Source: Massiliimalia sp964370215
GTDB lineage: Bacteria; Bacillota; Clostridia; Oscillospirales; Ruminococcaceae
NCBI GenBank assembly: GCA_964370215.1
Contig: CAYJIM010000001.1
Coordinates: 62,001-126,000, forward strand
DNA: 64,000 nt
Reading direction: 5' to 3'
Below are positions 33,749 through 42,655 of this stretch, one piece after another. The translations under genes and the position numbers were made by a program. The notes below the pieces were generated by a model that was not told where the DNA came from, ran no database searches, and saw only the letters and a list, made by a program, of their open reading frames with translations. Positions within the stretch are counted from its first letter, which is position 1. Each line of letters opens with the position of its first letter.

Positions 33749-34603
33749 ACGCAAGTAACCGTTTATTTGGATATACTCTATTGCATCAACCTTTTTATGA
33801 CCTATCTATTGTTGTTGTCGACCAGAGCTTTGGCTCAGGTGAAAGTGCCTCAAGGACGTCTGTTTATTGCAGCTTTGATCGGCGCTTTATCCTGTTTTTC
33901 CATTTTGCTTCCCCCATTGCCGACATTCGTTTATCTTGCCTGTAAACTTTTATTTTCCGCAGGGTTGGTGTGGATCGCATTTTCAAAGCATCGTTTTATC
34001 AAACACCTATTATTTTTTTACGGCAGTAATTTTTTGTATGCCGGTGTCATAGAAGGATTGTTGCAACTCTTTGAATGGCCTGGTGCTATCTTTCAAAATG
34101 GATCGCTGTACCTTCCGCTATCAGCTGTCCGATTGTGTATCTTTTCAATCCTTGCTTACCTTGTGTTGGAAGTGCTGTCTAGGTTATTGTTTTATACCAC
34201 AGCAAAACAGCAATTGACAACCTTACGATTGGATTATCACGGTCGTACCACCAGCATGACCACACTACTCGATACCGGCAATTTGACGCGTGATGTAGTG
34301 ACAGGATTGCCTGTCGTCATCTGTGAAAGTAAGATGCTGACCGATATTTTTTCATCGGCATTGCTGGAAAAAGCATTGCAATTACAATGGGGTGAGCTGC
34401 CGTTGCAAGAGCAAAAAATATTTCGTTTGATCCCAATGAAAGATATTGGGGGAGAACGGTTGCTAGTGGCCTTTGAGCCGACCGGTTGCGCACTGTTACA
34501 GGAGGGTGCGTGGAAACCCTGTGATGTCATTGCTGCCATCACCACCCAAGACTTGGCAGAAGGCCAATTTCATGCCGTTGCACCGGCAAAACTAATTTAT
34601 TAA
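33749..34603 (+). CDS. spoIIGA: Sporulation sigma-E processing peptidase SpoIIGA, apparent ACG start
   Basis: 284 residues from the proposed start. The N-terminal half has about five membrane helices (YLDILYCINLFMTYLLLL onward); the C-terminal aspartic-protease-like domain has the active-site motif LLDTGNLTRD and later IPMKDIGGERLL. SpoIIGA cleaves pro-sigma-E at the sporulation septum in response to SpoIIR. The family starts close to YLD, and AGGAGG (33736-33741) marks a start near 33749, but no ATG, GTG or TTG exists there in frame. ACG at 33749 has ideal spacing. A TTG at 33767 would be too far and lose conserved residues; an upstream ATG at 33641 precedes the promoter. The substrate gene sigE follows 12 bases later. 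Confidence 0.88.
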   Translation, partial: TQVTVYLDILYCINLFMTYLLLLSTRALAQVKVPQGRLFIAALIGALSCFSILLPPLPTFVYLACKLLFSAGLVWIAFSKHRFIKHLLFFYGSNFLYAGVIEGLLQLFEWPGAIFQNGSLYLPLSAVRLCIFSILAYLVLEVLSRLLFYTTAKQQLTTLRLDYHGRTTSMTTLLDTGNLTRDVVTGLPVVICESKMLTDIFSSALLEKALQLQWGELPLQEQKIFRLIPMKDIGGERLLVAFEPTGCALLQEGAWKPCDVIAAITTQDLAEGQFHAVAPAKLIY

Positions 34604-34615
34604 GGAGCTTTTATT

Positions 34616-35323
34616 ATGTTAAAGCCTGTACTTATAGTGTTGGAAAACATGCTCAAAAAAGTAAGTGGATCGAATCATTTATATTATATCAATGGGGCAC
34701 AGACGCTTCCTGCACCACTGGGAAGAGAAGAGGAGCAGATCATATTTAAAAAGCTACAAACCGATCCCGATCATGCGCGGGAACAACTCATCATTCATAA
34801 TTTGCGTTTGGTCGTTTATATTGCTAAAAAGTTTGAGTCGACGGGTATTTATGTGGAAGACTTAATTTCTATTGGTACCATCGGTCTAATCAAAGCGGTG
34901 AATACCTTTTCTCCTGAAAAGAACATCAAACTTGCCACCTATGCATCTCGTTGTATTGAAAATGAAATTTTAATGTATCTGCGAAAAAATACCCAATGTA
35001 AAAATGATATTTCTATTGATGAACCATTGAACATTGACTGGGATGGAAATGAGCTGTTGTTGTCTGATATTTTGGGCACCGAAAGCGATAGTGTCAACAA
35101 GGGAATTGAGGTGCAGGTAGAAAAGGATTTGTTGTATCGTTGTATTGAAAAACTTCCTCACCGTGAACGCACCATCATGCAGATGCGATTTGGGTTACAT
35201 GGGAAAGAGGAGATGACACAAAAGGAAGTGGCGGATTGCATCGGTATTTCACAGTCGTATATATCGCGATTGGAAAAACGTATCATAAAGCAATTGCGTA
35301 CAGAATTGGAGCAGGTGATTTAG
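34616..35323 (+). CDS. sigE: Sporulation sigma factor sigma-E
   Basis: 235 residues, close to SigE of bacilli. The first 25-30 residues, including LYYINGAQTLPAPLGREEE, contain the pro-sequence cleaved by SpoIIGA. Region 2 follows (NLRLVVYIAKKFESTGIYVEDLISIG, IKLATYASRCIENEILMYLR) and region 4 is at the end (LPHRERTIMQMRFGLHGKEEMTQKEVADCIGISQSYISRLEKR). It directs early mother-cell gene expression. It lies in the classical spoIIGA-sigE order with AAGGAG before the ATG. In many species sigG follows; here it does not. Confidence 0.96.
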   Translation: MLKPVLIVLENMLKKVSGSNHLYYINGAQTLPAPLGREEEQIIFKKLQTDPDHAREQLIIHNLRLVVYIAKKFESTGIYVEDLISIGTIGLIKAVNTFSPEKNIKLATYASRCIENEILMYLRKNTQCKNDISIDEPLNIDWDGNELLLSDILGTESDSVNKGIEVQVEKDLLYRCIEKLPHRERTIMQMRFGLHGKEEMTQKEVADCIGISQSYISRLEKRIIKQLRTELEQVI

Positions 35324-35336
35324 AAGGTCAAGTGGG

Positions 35337-35366
35337 TTGACAACAGACTTTTTTATTTGGTATAAT
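35337..35366 (+). promoter_or_regulatory. Promoter upstream of the lactonase gene
   Basis: TTGACA (35337-35342), 18-base spacer, TATAAT (35361-35366). Confidence 0.75.
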
Positions 35367-35380
35367 AGAGACATTGGAGC

Positions 35381-35435
35381 AAGGGGACACGGCACTGTTT
35401 TGAAGGAAGATTCAAACAGAAGGTCGTGTCCTTTT
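35381..35435 (+). terminator. Leader hairpin ending in TTTT, possible attenuator
   Basis: Outer stem GGACACG / CGTGTCC (35385-35391 and 35425-35431) and an inner stem CTGTTTTGAA / TTCAAACAG, followed by TTTTG. It lies between the promoter and the lactonase gene, so a transcript of about 60 bases could end here. Confidence 0.5.
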
Positions 35436-35464
35436 GTATGTGAATAGGCGAAGGAGGAAGTCAA

Positions 35465-36400
35465 ATGACAGGATACCTAGGGTGTTATACCGATCGATCA
35501 AGTAAAGGGATTTATCGGTTTGAGTTGAATGAAAAAACAGGGGAGATGCAGGATCCACAACTGCTGTGTCACGTAGAAAACCCCATTTATTTTACCCATC
35601 AAAATGGATTGATTTATACCTTATGCGGAAATAAACAAGCAGGTGGTGTTGCTGTTTTTGATGAGGAAGGGAATCTCATTGACCAAATCATGTCGGAAGG
35701 GGAGGTTTCCTGTCACATCGCAGTACAGGGGGACTATATTTACACGGCGAACTATCACAGTGGGGAAGTGACAAAATTAAAATTTTCCAACAATCAATTA
35801 ACGGTTATCCATCAGATTACCTTTGGACGCGAAGCAGGATGTCATCAAGTGTTGTTTTTAGAGGAACAAATATTGGTTCCCTGTCTCTTTTTGGATCGGC
35901 TCTATCAATTGGATCAGGATCTCAATGTCATTTCGTATGTTTCTTTTGAAAAAGGAACCGGACCTCGTCATGGGGTATTGAATGGCAAAAATGATCGACT
36001 TCATCTTGTGTCAGAATTGAGCAACCAACTGTTTTTGTTTACCGTAAATGGCACAGAGCTTTCTTTAAAACAAACTATTTCGCTGTTGCCAAAGGGGCGA
36101 GAACGAACAGAAGGCACCGCTGCTGTTCGGTTGAGTGAGGATGAAAAGGTGCTTTGGGTGTCCACACGCTTTGCAAATATTGTAACAACATTTGATATCT
36201 CCGGCGATGTTGCAGTGCCGTTGCAATATCGAGATACTGAAGGCGATCATCCCAGAGATATTTTACCGATTGAAGATCGTTTTTTGTTGGTTGCCAATCG
36301 GTTTGATCAGGTGGTACATCTGTTTTCTATGAAAGAAAAACAGATCGACACCCGATGTAGCTCGATTGCCATTGACGATGCTGTTTGCATTTCTCTATAA
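35465..36400 (+). CDS. Lactonase-family beta-propeller (6-phosphogluconolactonase-like)
   Basis: 311 residues of the YbhE/Pgl lactonase family, a seven-bladed propeller. Recognisable blades: GCYTDRSSKGIYRFELNEKTG, SCHIAVQGDYIYTANYHSG, GCHQVLFLEEQILVPCLFLDRLYQ, GTGPRHGVLNGKNDRLHLVSEL, and HPRDILPIEDRFLLVANRFDQ. The GPRH and HPR motifs match active-site segments. The family hydrolyses 6-phosphogluconolactone or related lactones. Length is slightly short of the usual 330-350. No other pentose phosphate gene is adjacent, so the true substrate is uncertain. Confidence 0.82.
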   Translation: MTGYLGCYTDRSSKGIYRFELNEKTGEMQDPQLLCHVENPIYFTHQNGLIYTLCGNKQAGGVAVFDEEGNLIDQIMSEGEVSCHIAVQGDYIYTANYHSGEVTKLKFSNNQLTVIHQITFGREAGCHQVLFLEEQILVPCLFLDRLYQLDQDLNVISYVSFEKGTGPRHGVLNGKNDRLHLVSELSNQLFLFTVNGTELSLKQTISLLPKGRERTEGTAAVRLSEDEKVLWVSTRFANIVTTFDISGDVAVPLQYRDTEGDHPRDILPIEDRFLLVANRFDQVVHLFSMKEKQIDTRCSSIAIDDAVCISL

Positions 36401-36406
36401 CCAAAC

Positions 36407-36447
36407 AAAAAAACCACAATTGCCAGTTTGGCAATTGTGGTTTTTTT
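36407..36447. terminator. Bidirectional terminator between lactonase and AbgT genes
   Basis: Perfect 19-bp inverted repeat with a 3-base loop (arms 36407-36425 and 36429-36447), A7 on one side and T7 on the other, a model intrinsic terminator in both directions. Confidence 0.93.
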
Positions 36448-36458
36448 CGACAACATCT

Positions 36459-37988
36459 TTAGAATCCAAGTGGGATTTTGAAGATGAAGAAAATAATAAA
36501 TAGAATCGTCCAACATACAAGGAACGAAATCGAATAAGGAACCATGGTGCTGATCAGGTTGCCAATGGTAAAGTTTTTCATATACTTTCTCATGTAAACC
36601 AAAATAACACCTGCATAAGTCATGAGTGGTGTGATGATATTGGTGGAAGAGTCTGCAATTCTATAAGCTGCAGAAACAACATCCGGTGTCATGTCTTGGT
36701 TGACGCTGTAAAGCATTGGAATGAAAATCGGCCCCAACAGCATCCATTTGGCTGTCAAACCACCGACAAAGAGGTTGATCAAAGCAGTGATGAGGATAAA
36801 ACCGATGATCAATAGAATCGGCGCATCCTGTAGACCCAGATTACGCAATGCCTCAGCACCAATATAGGTGATATAGGTACCAACATTGGAATAGGTCAAC
36901 ATGGCCAAGAAGTTGTAGCTAAAGAAGGTCAATACCAAAACATAACCCATAGAGCCCAGTTGTTTGGACAGTGCCTTGATCAAATCGCCTGCATTTTTAA
37001 ATTTGCCAACGGCAAAACCATAAAAAGCACCAATGATGAAGAATACCAAGGTAACAATGAGAATGATGTTGTTTAAGAACGGTGTGACTACATTGCCACT
37101 TTCGTCTACATAATCAGCAAGAGGTCCAAAGAATAGAACCAAAGCAACTGCTGCAGAAACCAATACCCCGATACCGGCAAATTTCAAGCCGCGTTTTTCA
37201 AGGTCTGTTAGTTTGAATTGATCCGGGTTGAGATCGTCCGGCAACTCATACGTTTGGTTTTCAAAGCGAGGTTTGATGAATTTAATGGTGACAAATCCGC
37301 CAACAACCACCAGCAATACAGTAGAAGCTACCATAAAGAGATAGTGCATCAGCATTGGGTTCAGTTCTTGACCGGTGTAGGAAACAAACGGTACCCCTTG
37401 GCTTTCGGCAAATGCTTTGGCGTTGGTACCGATGATGGCATCGACAACAGTTGCCGGTACCAAGTTTGCACTAAATCCGGCAGAAACCCCTGCAAAGGCG
37501 GCCGCCATCCCGATGATTGGGTTTTTCTTCATACCGACGTACAACAAGCCGGCCAATGGAATCAAAATCAAATAACCTGCATCGGTTGCAATGTTACTTA
37601 AAATCCCGAGCAGCACGAGCATAAACGGCATCAGTCGGTCAGAAACCTTGTTGCCGATGACACGAATCACGGAGGAAAGCAATCCCGATTCTTCGGCAAT
37701 GCCGACACCGAACATGACAATCAGAATGACACCAATGATCCCATTGGAAAATCCGAGCCAGTTGCCGAGCAGGGCATTGTTAAAGATCCACCGCACATTT
37801 TCTGTGTCGAGCATATTTTTGAGTTCTACAGTTTGTGTTGTCGCATCAGCGCCGGTGAGTTCAAATTGGTATCCGCCAAAAATTGCAGTAAGCGCAAATA
37901 CAATGAGATACAATCCGATGAAGATGACAACGGGGTCAGGTATTTTTTGTCCGATTCGCTCTATCAAAGAGCCTTTTTTGTCTTTCAT
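36459..37988 (-). CDS. AbgT-family transporter
   Basis: 509 residues, about 12 membrane segments, of the AbgT family (p-aminobenzoyl-glutamate importers and sulfonamide/antimetabolite exporters). Characteristic stretches: IERIGQKIPDPVVIFIGLYLIV, GVGIAEESGLLSSVIR, ILSNIATDAGYLILIPLAG, AGVSAGFSANLVPATVVDAIIG and the C-terminal ADSSTNIITPLMTY. ATG 37988 follows GGAAG by about 9 bases; an in-frame TTG further upstream is less likely. It is monocistronic. Direction of transport and substrate cannot be decided from sequence. Confidence 0.9.
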   Translation of the reverse strand: MKDKKGSLIERIGQKIPDPVVIFIGLYLIVFALTAIFGGYQFELTGADATTQTVELKNMLDTENVRWIFNNALLGNWLGFSNGIIGVILIVMFGVGIAEESGLLSSVIRVIGNKVSDRLMPFMLVLLGILSNIATDAGYLILIPLAGLLYVGMKKNPIIGMAAAFAGVSAGFSANLVPATVVDAIIGTNAKAFAESQGVPFVSYTGQELNPMLMHYLFMVASTVLLVVVGGFVTIKFIKPRFENQTYELPDDLNPDQFKLTDLEKRGLKFAGIGVLVSAAVALVLFFGPLADYVDESGNVVTPFLNNIILIVTLVFFIIGAFYGFAVGKFKNAGDLIKALSKQLGSMGYVLVLTFFSYNFLAMLTYSNVGTYITYIGAEALRNLGLQDAPILLIIGFILITALINLFVGGLTAKWMLLGPIFIPMLYSVNQDMTPDVVSAAYRIADSSTNIITPLMTYAGVILVYMRKYMKNFTIGNLISTMVPYSISFLVCWTILFIIFFIFKIPLGF

Positions 37989-38036
37989 AGACACACTTCC
38001 TTTCAAATTCCTACTTTATATAGGGGTATTTATTAT

Positions 38037-38065
38037 ATTATAACAAATCATGAAGATTTTGTAAA
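38037..38065 (-). promoter_or_regulatory. Promoter of the AbgT-family gene
   Basis: Minus strand TTTACA (38060-38065), 17-base spacer, TATAAT (38037-38042). Confidence 0.65.
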
Positions 38066-38143
38066 TTGATAAAAATTACAAATAAAGAGTGTGGTATCTA
38101 TATTTCTTGTTTGTTATGTAAAAACAAATATAATAAATTGTAG

Positions 38144-38172
38144 TTGCCGTATCGGTCATCTCATGGTACAAT
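38144..38172 (+). promoter_or_regulatory. Promoter of the acetyltransferase gene
   Basis: TTGCCG (38144-38149), 17-base spacer, TACAAT (38167-38172). Confidence 0.65.
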
Positions 38173-38203
38173 ATAGCAAACTACAATAAAAGGGGTGCTA
38201 AAG

Positions 38204-38692
38204 ATGATTGAAAAAGCGACACTTCATGATTTGCCACAAATTTTAGCAGTGTATGAAATAGCAAGAAATTATATGACGGCTCATGGTAATCCAACACAGT
38301 GGGGGAATAGTTATCCGCCTGTTACATTGTTGCAACAAGATATTGCAAAGGGACAGTTGTACATTGATCATGCTGATGCAAAAATATGTGGTGTATTTAT
38401 GCTACAAACAGAACCGGACCCTACTTATGACATGATTGAGGGTGCTTGGTTATGGCAGGGTCCTTATGCGACGATCCATCGTATTGCATCCTCTGGAAGA
38501 AGTAAAGGGGTATTTGATCGCTGTATACAGTTTTGTAAGCAACATCATCCCCATCTGCGAATCGATACCCATGAAGACAATCATATTATGCACCTCCTCA
38601 TTCAGAAACATGGATTCAAACGATGTGGGATAATTACTGTAGCCGATGGCACAAAACGAGTGGCGTACGAATATCATCAATCATTAGAATAG
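38204..38692 (+). CDS. GNAT-family N-acetyltransferase
   Basis: 162 residues of the GNAT fold: MIEKATLHDLPQILAVYEIAR at the N-terminus, a central strand ICGVFMLQTEPDPTY, the acetyl-CoA region IHRIASSGRSKGVFDRCIQFC, and the C-terminal LRIDTHEDNHIMHLLIQKHGF. The usual Q/RxxGxG/A pyrophosphate loop is reduced to SGRSKGV, as in several clostridial members. ATG 38204 is preferred over a GTG three codons earlier because it sits at proper distance from AGGGG. The substrate is unknown. Confidence 0.85.
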   Translation: MIEKATLHDLPQILAVYEIARNYMTAHGNPTQWGNSYPPVTLLQQDIAKGQLYIDHADAKICGVFMLQTEPDPTYDMIEGAWLWQGPYATIHRIASSGRSKGVFDRCIQFCKQHHPHLRIDTHEDNHIMHLLIQKHGFKRCGIITVADGTKRVAYEYHQSLE

Positions 38693-38707
38693 ACCGAATC
38701 ATTGAAA

Positions 38708-38756
38708 ATATAACCCCTGTAAGGAAAAGCATTTGTGCATTTCTTTACAGGGGCTA
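38708..38756. terminator. Hairpin between acetyltransferase and udp genes
   Basis: CCCCTGTAA (38714-38722) pairs with TTACAGGGG (38745-38753), extended by an imperfect inner stem. It serves the convergent genes. Confidence 0.7.
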
Positions 38757-38760
38757 TTAT

Positions 38761-39540
38761 TTATGACTGATGAATACGATCCTCTAAGATCAATTCTTTG
38801 ATTGCCTCGACAGCTACTTTTGTTGGAATATCAGTATCGTGGCACTGTATATCTTCCAGTCCCATTTCACGGCGAGTTTGATTGCCGACCACTAACATGA
38901 CTGCGCCGACTCGCACACGACGCACCGCACCGACAATAAAGAGGGTTGCCGATTCCATTTCTGAGGTCAAAGCACCACAGCGTTTCCATGCCTCCCAGTT
39001 TTGCGTAAGGGTGTGGCTAATGGGCATATTTTCAGGTTCATGCTGCCCGTAAAAGGAATCCTTACACTGGACGACCCCTATATGGTAGGGGACTTGTGTT
39101 TTTTGTGCGGCGGTACGCAGGGCTTGTGTCACTGAGAAATCTGCAACAGCAGGATATTCTAAAGGAGCATACTCTTTACTAGTACCATCCAATCGAATGG
39201 CACCGGTTGCAATGACCACGCTGCCACTCAAAATCTCCGGCTGCATGCCACCCGATGTGCCGACACGAAGAAAAGTATCCGCACCGCAATGTACCAATTC
39301 TTCTAACGCAATTGCAGCAGAGGGGCCACCAATACCCGTAGAAACAACACTGACCTTTTCGCCGAGTAAACTGCCGGTGTAGGTGGTATATTCACGATTA
39401 GTGGAGATGAGAACCGCATCGTCAAAGTGTGCTGCAATTTTTTCACAGCGTCCAGGGTCACCGGGGAGGATCACATAACGTCCCACCTCTCCCCGTTCCA
39501 ACTGCACATGATATTCTTTTTCACTATAAACAGTAGCCAT
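38761..39540 (-). CDS. udp: Uridine phosphorylase-like nucleoside phosphorylase
   Basis: 259 residues of the PNP/UDP family: VILPGDPGRCEKIAAHFD (phosphate loop), VVSTGIGGPSAAIALEEL, FLRVGTSGGMQPEILSGSVVIATGA and ALTSEMESATLFIVG, with the ribose-binding EMES motif. It cleaves uridine with phosphate to uracil and ribose 1-phosphate. The start at 39540 is two bases after the lacZ stop and the chain begins MATVYSEKEYHVQL. It is the last gene of the LacI-controlled operon; the link between galactoside use and uridine salvage is not obvious. Confidence 0.9.
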   Translation of the reverse strand: MATVYSEKEYHVQLERGEVGRYVILPGDPGRCEKIAAHFDDAVLISTNREYTTYTGSLLGEKVSVVSTGIGGPSAAIALEELVHCGADTFLRVGTSGGMQPEILSGSVVIATGAIRLDGTSKEYAPLEYPAVADFSVTQALRTAAQKTQVPYHIGVVQCKDSFYGQHEPENMPISHTLTQNWEAWKRCGALTSEMESATLFIVGAVRRVRVGAVMLVVGNQTRREMGLEDIQCHDTDIPTKVAVEAIKELILEDRIHQS

Positions 39541-39542
39541 GT

Positions 39543-42500
39543 CTATTGCTCCTTTTCTTTTGTGATTTCTTTTTTTATTTTTTCCATCTGGCAAACCGCG
39601 TGATTGGTAGCGGAACCAAATACAACCCAATGAAACTGAAATGGAGCGGGAGTAAACCGATGATTCGGTAAAGTCTCGGGTCCCCAACTTGCACTACCCA
39701 ATCCATTTTGACGATAATCCAAAGACAATACGACCTGCTCCAACTGTGCTACTTCATTCATGTGAGTCGCTTTTGTCAGATTTTCTTGTGTAGCATGAAG
39801 TGTGCTAAAGGAAAGTGTTTGGTCGGAAACGATACAGAGTGCACTTTCGTTGCCACTGTGTACTGCAAGCCATCTGGTATCACTACGACTACCGTTTTCC
39901 TGCGGTACGACATAGGAAAAGCCAAAATCATCAATTGACAATGTGTAAACACCGATCGGCAGACCAACTTTACAGTCTGGGTAACTTTCATCTGTTCCAC
40001 GACCAAACCAAGTGACCTCATTGCAATCCTGTTCGAGCAGAAAACGAAGGCCGAATCGAGGGAAACAATCAGGTAGCTTGCCAACCGGCACTGCGTCGAC
40101 GTTCATATCTATCCTTCCGTTGGCATCGATGGTATATGTTGTCGTTAAGCGAATATGCCAATCCATTAAGATGGGGGCATATATTTGATTACAGACAATG
40201 GTGACTAGCGTTTCGGTAGTCTCTACTGTCACGGTTTCTGTGATTGTACGCATGTGGTGCACCATGAAGCGTTCCCACATGGCTACCATGTTTTTGTCAT
40301 TGTCTACGGGGGCTCGCCATACATTGAATCCCAATCCTTTTGTGATCATTGGTTGATTTTGAAAAGTGTAGGCAGAAATATGACCGGCTACAGTATCAAA
40401 TGTGATGGAGAAATTCTTACCATCAATGACAAGGGCTCGAGAGGCTTGTGTAACCTGTAATGGTGTGGTGTGGATGGATTGATGGACATCTTTTGTTGAG
40501 GAAACGTTGGGTAAACGGTGTTGATGAAAGGTGATTTCATACCCATTACGTGTAAAGGTAAAGGTCAGCCACCCCTCGCTTGCTTCCTGGGGTAGGGAAA
40601 TAGAGGCAATTGGCAGGGGAATGGTTTTAGATGTTTGTGGTAGGATACCCGTCAAATCCAATGTTTCTTGCCAAAGTGTTTTGGTTGCTGTTTGAAGAGA
40701 AACAGTTCCTATTATCGCATCAAGTGAGGTGAAATCATACTTATTTTGTATCGTTACTGTTTGATCTGAAAGTGAAATTGCAGACACAGCGATGGGCGCC
40801 AATACTTTTTTTAGGTGATGGAGTGCAGGTGTCGGTACACGATCGGCACGCAATAATCCATCACAACAAAAAGCACCGCTGTGCGGCGCATCTTCAAAGT
40901 CACCACCATACCGATAAAAATTTCGTCCATGATCATCGACAGCTGACAATCCGTGATCAACCCACTCCCAAACAAAGCCACCTTGCAATCTTGGATAGCG
41001 TTCAAAAATATCCCAATATTCCTGCAAACCACCCGGACCGTTGCCCATCGCGTGGGCATATTCACAAACGATGTGTGGTTTTGGCTTCCAGATATCCTGT
41101 CCGAGTAATTCCAACTCATGATGCCTTGTATACATTGATCCGAACATGTCGGCGATCTGCGCATCACGATCCTCCTCATAATGAAGGAGTCGGGATGGAT
41201 CATAGCTTTTTGCCAACTGTCCTGCCTTGATAAAATTATAGCCAAACCCGGACTCATTGCCCAAAGACCAAAAAAGAATGGAGGGGTGGTTTTTATCACG
41301 TTTGATCATCCGCATAACACGGGTACAATACGCTTCTTCCCATAGCGGATCGGTACTGATTTTGCTCATTTTGCCATCAATGAAGGTCATTTGATTACAT
41401 TCAATATCCGCTTCTTCCATGACATAAAAACCCATTTGATCGCAAAGTGTTAAAAAATCAGGGTGGCTTGGGTAATGGGCGGTACGCACCGCATTGATAT
41501 GATTTTCTTTCATCATTTGAAGATCCTTTTGCATATCTTCTTTGGTGACACAGCGGCCGGTTGTTTCGTGCCAATCGTGACGATTCACTCCACGCATTTT
41601 GATGGGCTTTCCGTTGATTAAAATCAGTCCGTCAACTGCTTCAATGCTACGAAAACCAACAGATTGTGGGTATACTTCAAGCACTGTGCCGTCTTTGTCT
41701 TTTAAAGTGAGTAGGAGCATGTAGAGATTTGGGGTTTCGGCATTCCACTGAAACACTTGTTCTACTATAGTAGAAAAGGTGTGTTCACAGACTGCGTCTG
41801 CGTTTAGGGTAAAAGGAGCAGTTGTTTCGAACACTGTCTGGTGGTCGTACAGCAAAGTTGCTGTTACTGTCACTATTTGTGTTGCCTGGAGGTGATTTTC
41901 TAGGTTGACGGTGACAGAGAAACTACCATCTTGATAATTATTTATTAAACTTGCTTGTACTTGATAATCGCATACATGAATACGATGTCTGGTAATGAGC
42001 GACACATCACGGATGATGCCGGAAAACCACCACATATCTTGATTTTCAATGTAACTGCCGTCACAGAATTTATAGACCTTGAGTGCAATATGGTTGACGC
42101 CATCCTGCACTGCTGCTGTAATGTCAAATTCCGCAGTTAAGCGAGAACCCTGATGATAACCGACTTCCTGTCCGTTTACCCACAGGTGATATGCACTTTC
42201 CACGCCATCAAATCGCAGGATGTATTCTTGATCCTCTCGTTTTTTGACAGTAAAGGTATGACGGTATGCTCCTGTCGGATTGTCATTTTGGATGGTAGGC
42301 CGATCAAGAATTGGAAAGAGCGGGTAGCAGTCATTGTAGATCGGAAAATCATAGCCGTTTAATTGCCAATGTCCCGGTACCGGCATTTGTCCCCACATGG
42401 TGTCATCAAAAGAAGGGTGTTGAAAGTTTGTCGGCAGATCAAAAGGGGTATCTGCATAATAAAATTTCCAATTGCCGTTTAGGAGTTGGTAGGAAGTACT

Positions 42501-42635
42501 TTTGGATCGATCCTGTGTCATTGCTGTAAGAGTATCTTGATAACCACAGTAAAAGGGACGTGTGTGTAGGACATTTTTTGTCTGTACAGCGATGTTGTTC
42601 CAATCCTCAGAAAAATAATTGTAGGTGTAAGTCAT
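39543..42635 (-). CDS. lacZ: Beta-galactosidase, GH2 (LacZ type)
   Basis: 1030 residues, full-length LacZ. Domains in order: jelly-roll (QLLNGNWKFYYADTPFDLP, PVPGHWQLNGYDFPIY), immunoglobulin-like, catalytic barrel and the large C-terminal beta-galactosidase small-chain domain. The acid/base glutamate is in FWSLGNESGFG and the nucleophile glutamate in HIVCEYAHAMGNGPGG. It hydrolyses lactose and other beta-galactosides and has no signal peptide, so it acts in the cytosol. It lies 20 bases after the EamA gene in an operon headed by a LacI repressor. No lactose permease is present nearby. Confidence 0.96.
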   Translation of the reverse strand: MTYTYNYFSEDWNNIAVQTKNVLHTRPFYCGYQDTLTAMTQDRSKSTSYQLLNGNWKFYYADTPFDLPTNFQHPSFDDTMWGQMPVPGHWQLNGYDFPIYNDCYPLFPILDRPTIQNDNPTGAYRHTFTVKKREDQEYILRFDGVESAYHLWVNGQEVGYHQGSRLTAEFDITAAVQDGVNHIALKVYKFCDGSYIENQDMWWFSGIIRDVSLITRHRIHVCDYQVQASLINNYQDGSFSVTVNLENHLQATQIVTVTATLLYDHQTVFETTAPFTLNADAVCEHTFSTIVEQVFQWNAETPNLYMLLLTLKDKDGTVLEVYPQSVGFRSIEAVDGLILINGKPIKMRGVNRHDWHETTGRCVTKEDMQKDLQMMKENHINAVRTAHYPSHPDFLTLCDQMGFYVMEEADIECNQMTFIDGKMSKISTDPLWEEAYCTRVMRMIKRDKNHPSILFWSLGNESGFGYNFIKAGQLAKSYDPSRLLHYEEDRDAQIADMFGSMYTRHHELELLGQDIWKPKPHIVCEYAHAMGNGPGGLQEYWDIFERYPRLQGGFVWEWVDHGLSAVDDHGRNFYRYGGDFEDAPHSGAFCCDGLLRADRVPTPALHHLKKVLAPIAVSAISLSDQTVTIQNKYDFTSLDAIIGTVSLQTATKTLWQETLDLTGILPQTSKTIPLPIASISLPQEASEGWLTFTFTRNGYEITFHQHRLPNVSSTKDVHQSIHTTPLQVTQASRALVIDGKNFSITFDTVAGHISAYTFQNQPMITKGLGFNVWRAPVDNDKNMVAMWERFMVHHMRTITETVTVETTETLVTIVCNQIYAPILMDWHIRLTTTYTIDANGRIDMNVDAVPVGKLPDCFPRFGLRFLLEQDCNEVTWFGRGTDESYPDCKVGLPIGVYTLSIDDFGFSYVVPQENGSRSDTRWLAVHSGNESALCIVSDQTLSFSTLHATQENLTKATHMNEVAQLEQVVLSLDYRQNGLGSASWGPETLPNHRFTPAPFQFHWVVFGSATNHAVCQMEKIKKEITKEKEQ

Positions 42636-42655
42636 AACAATACTCCTTTCTGCTT

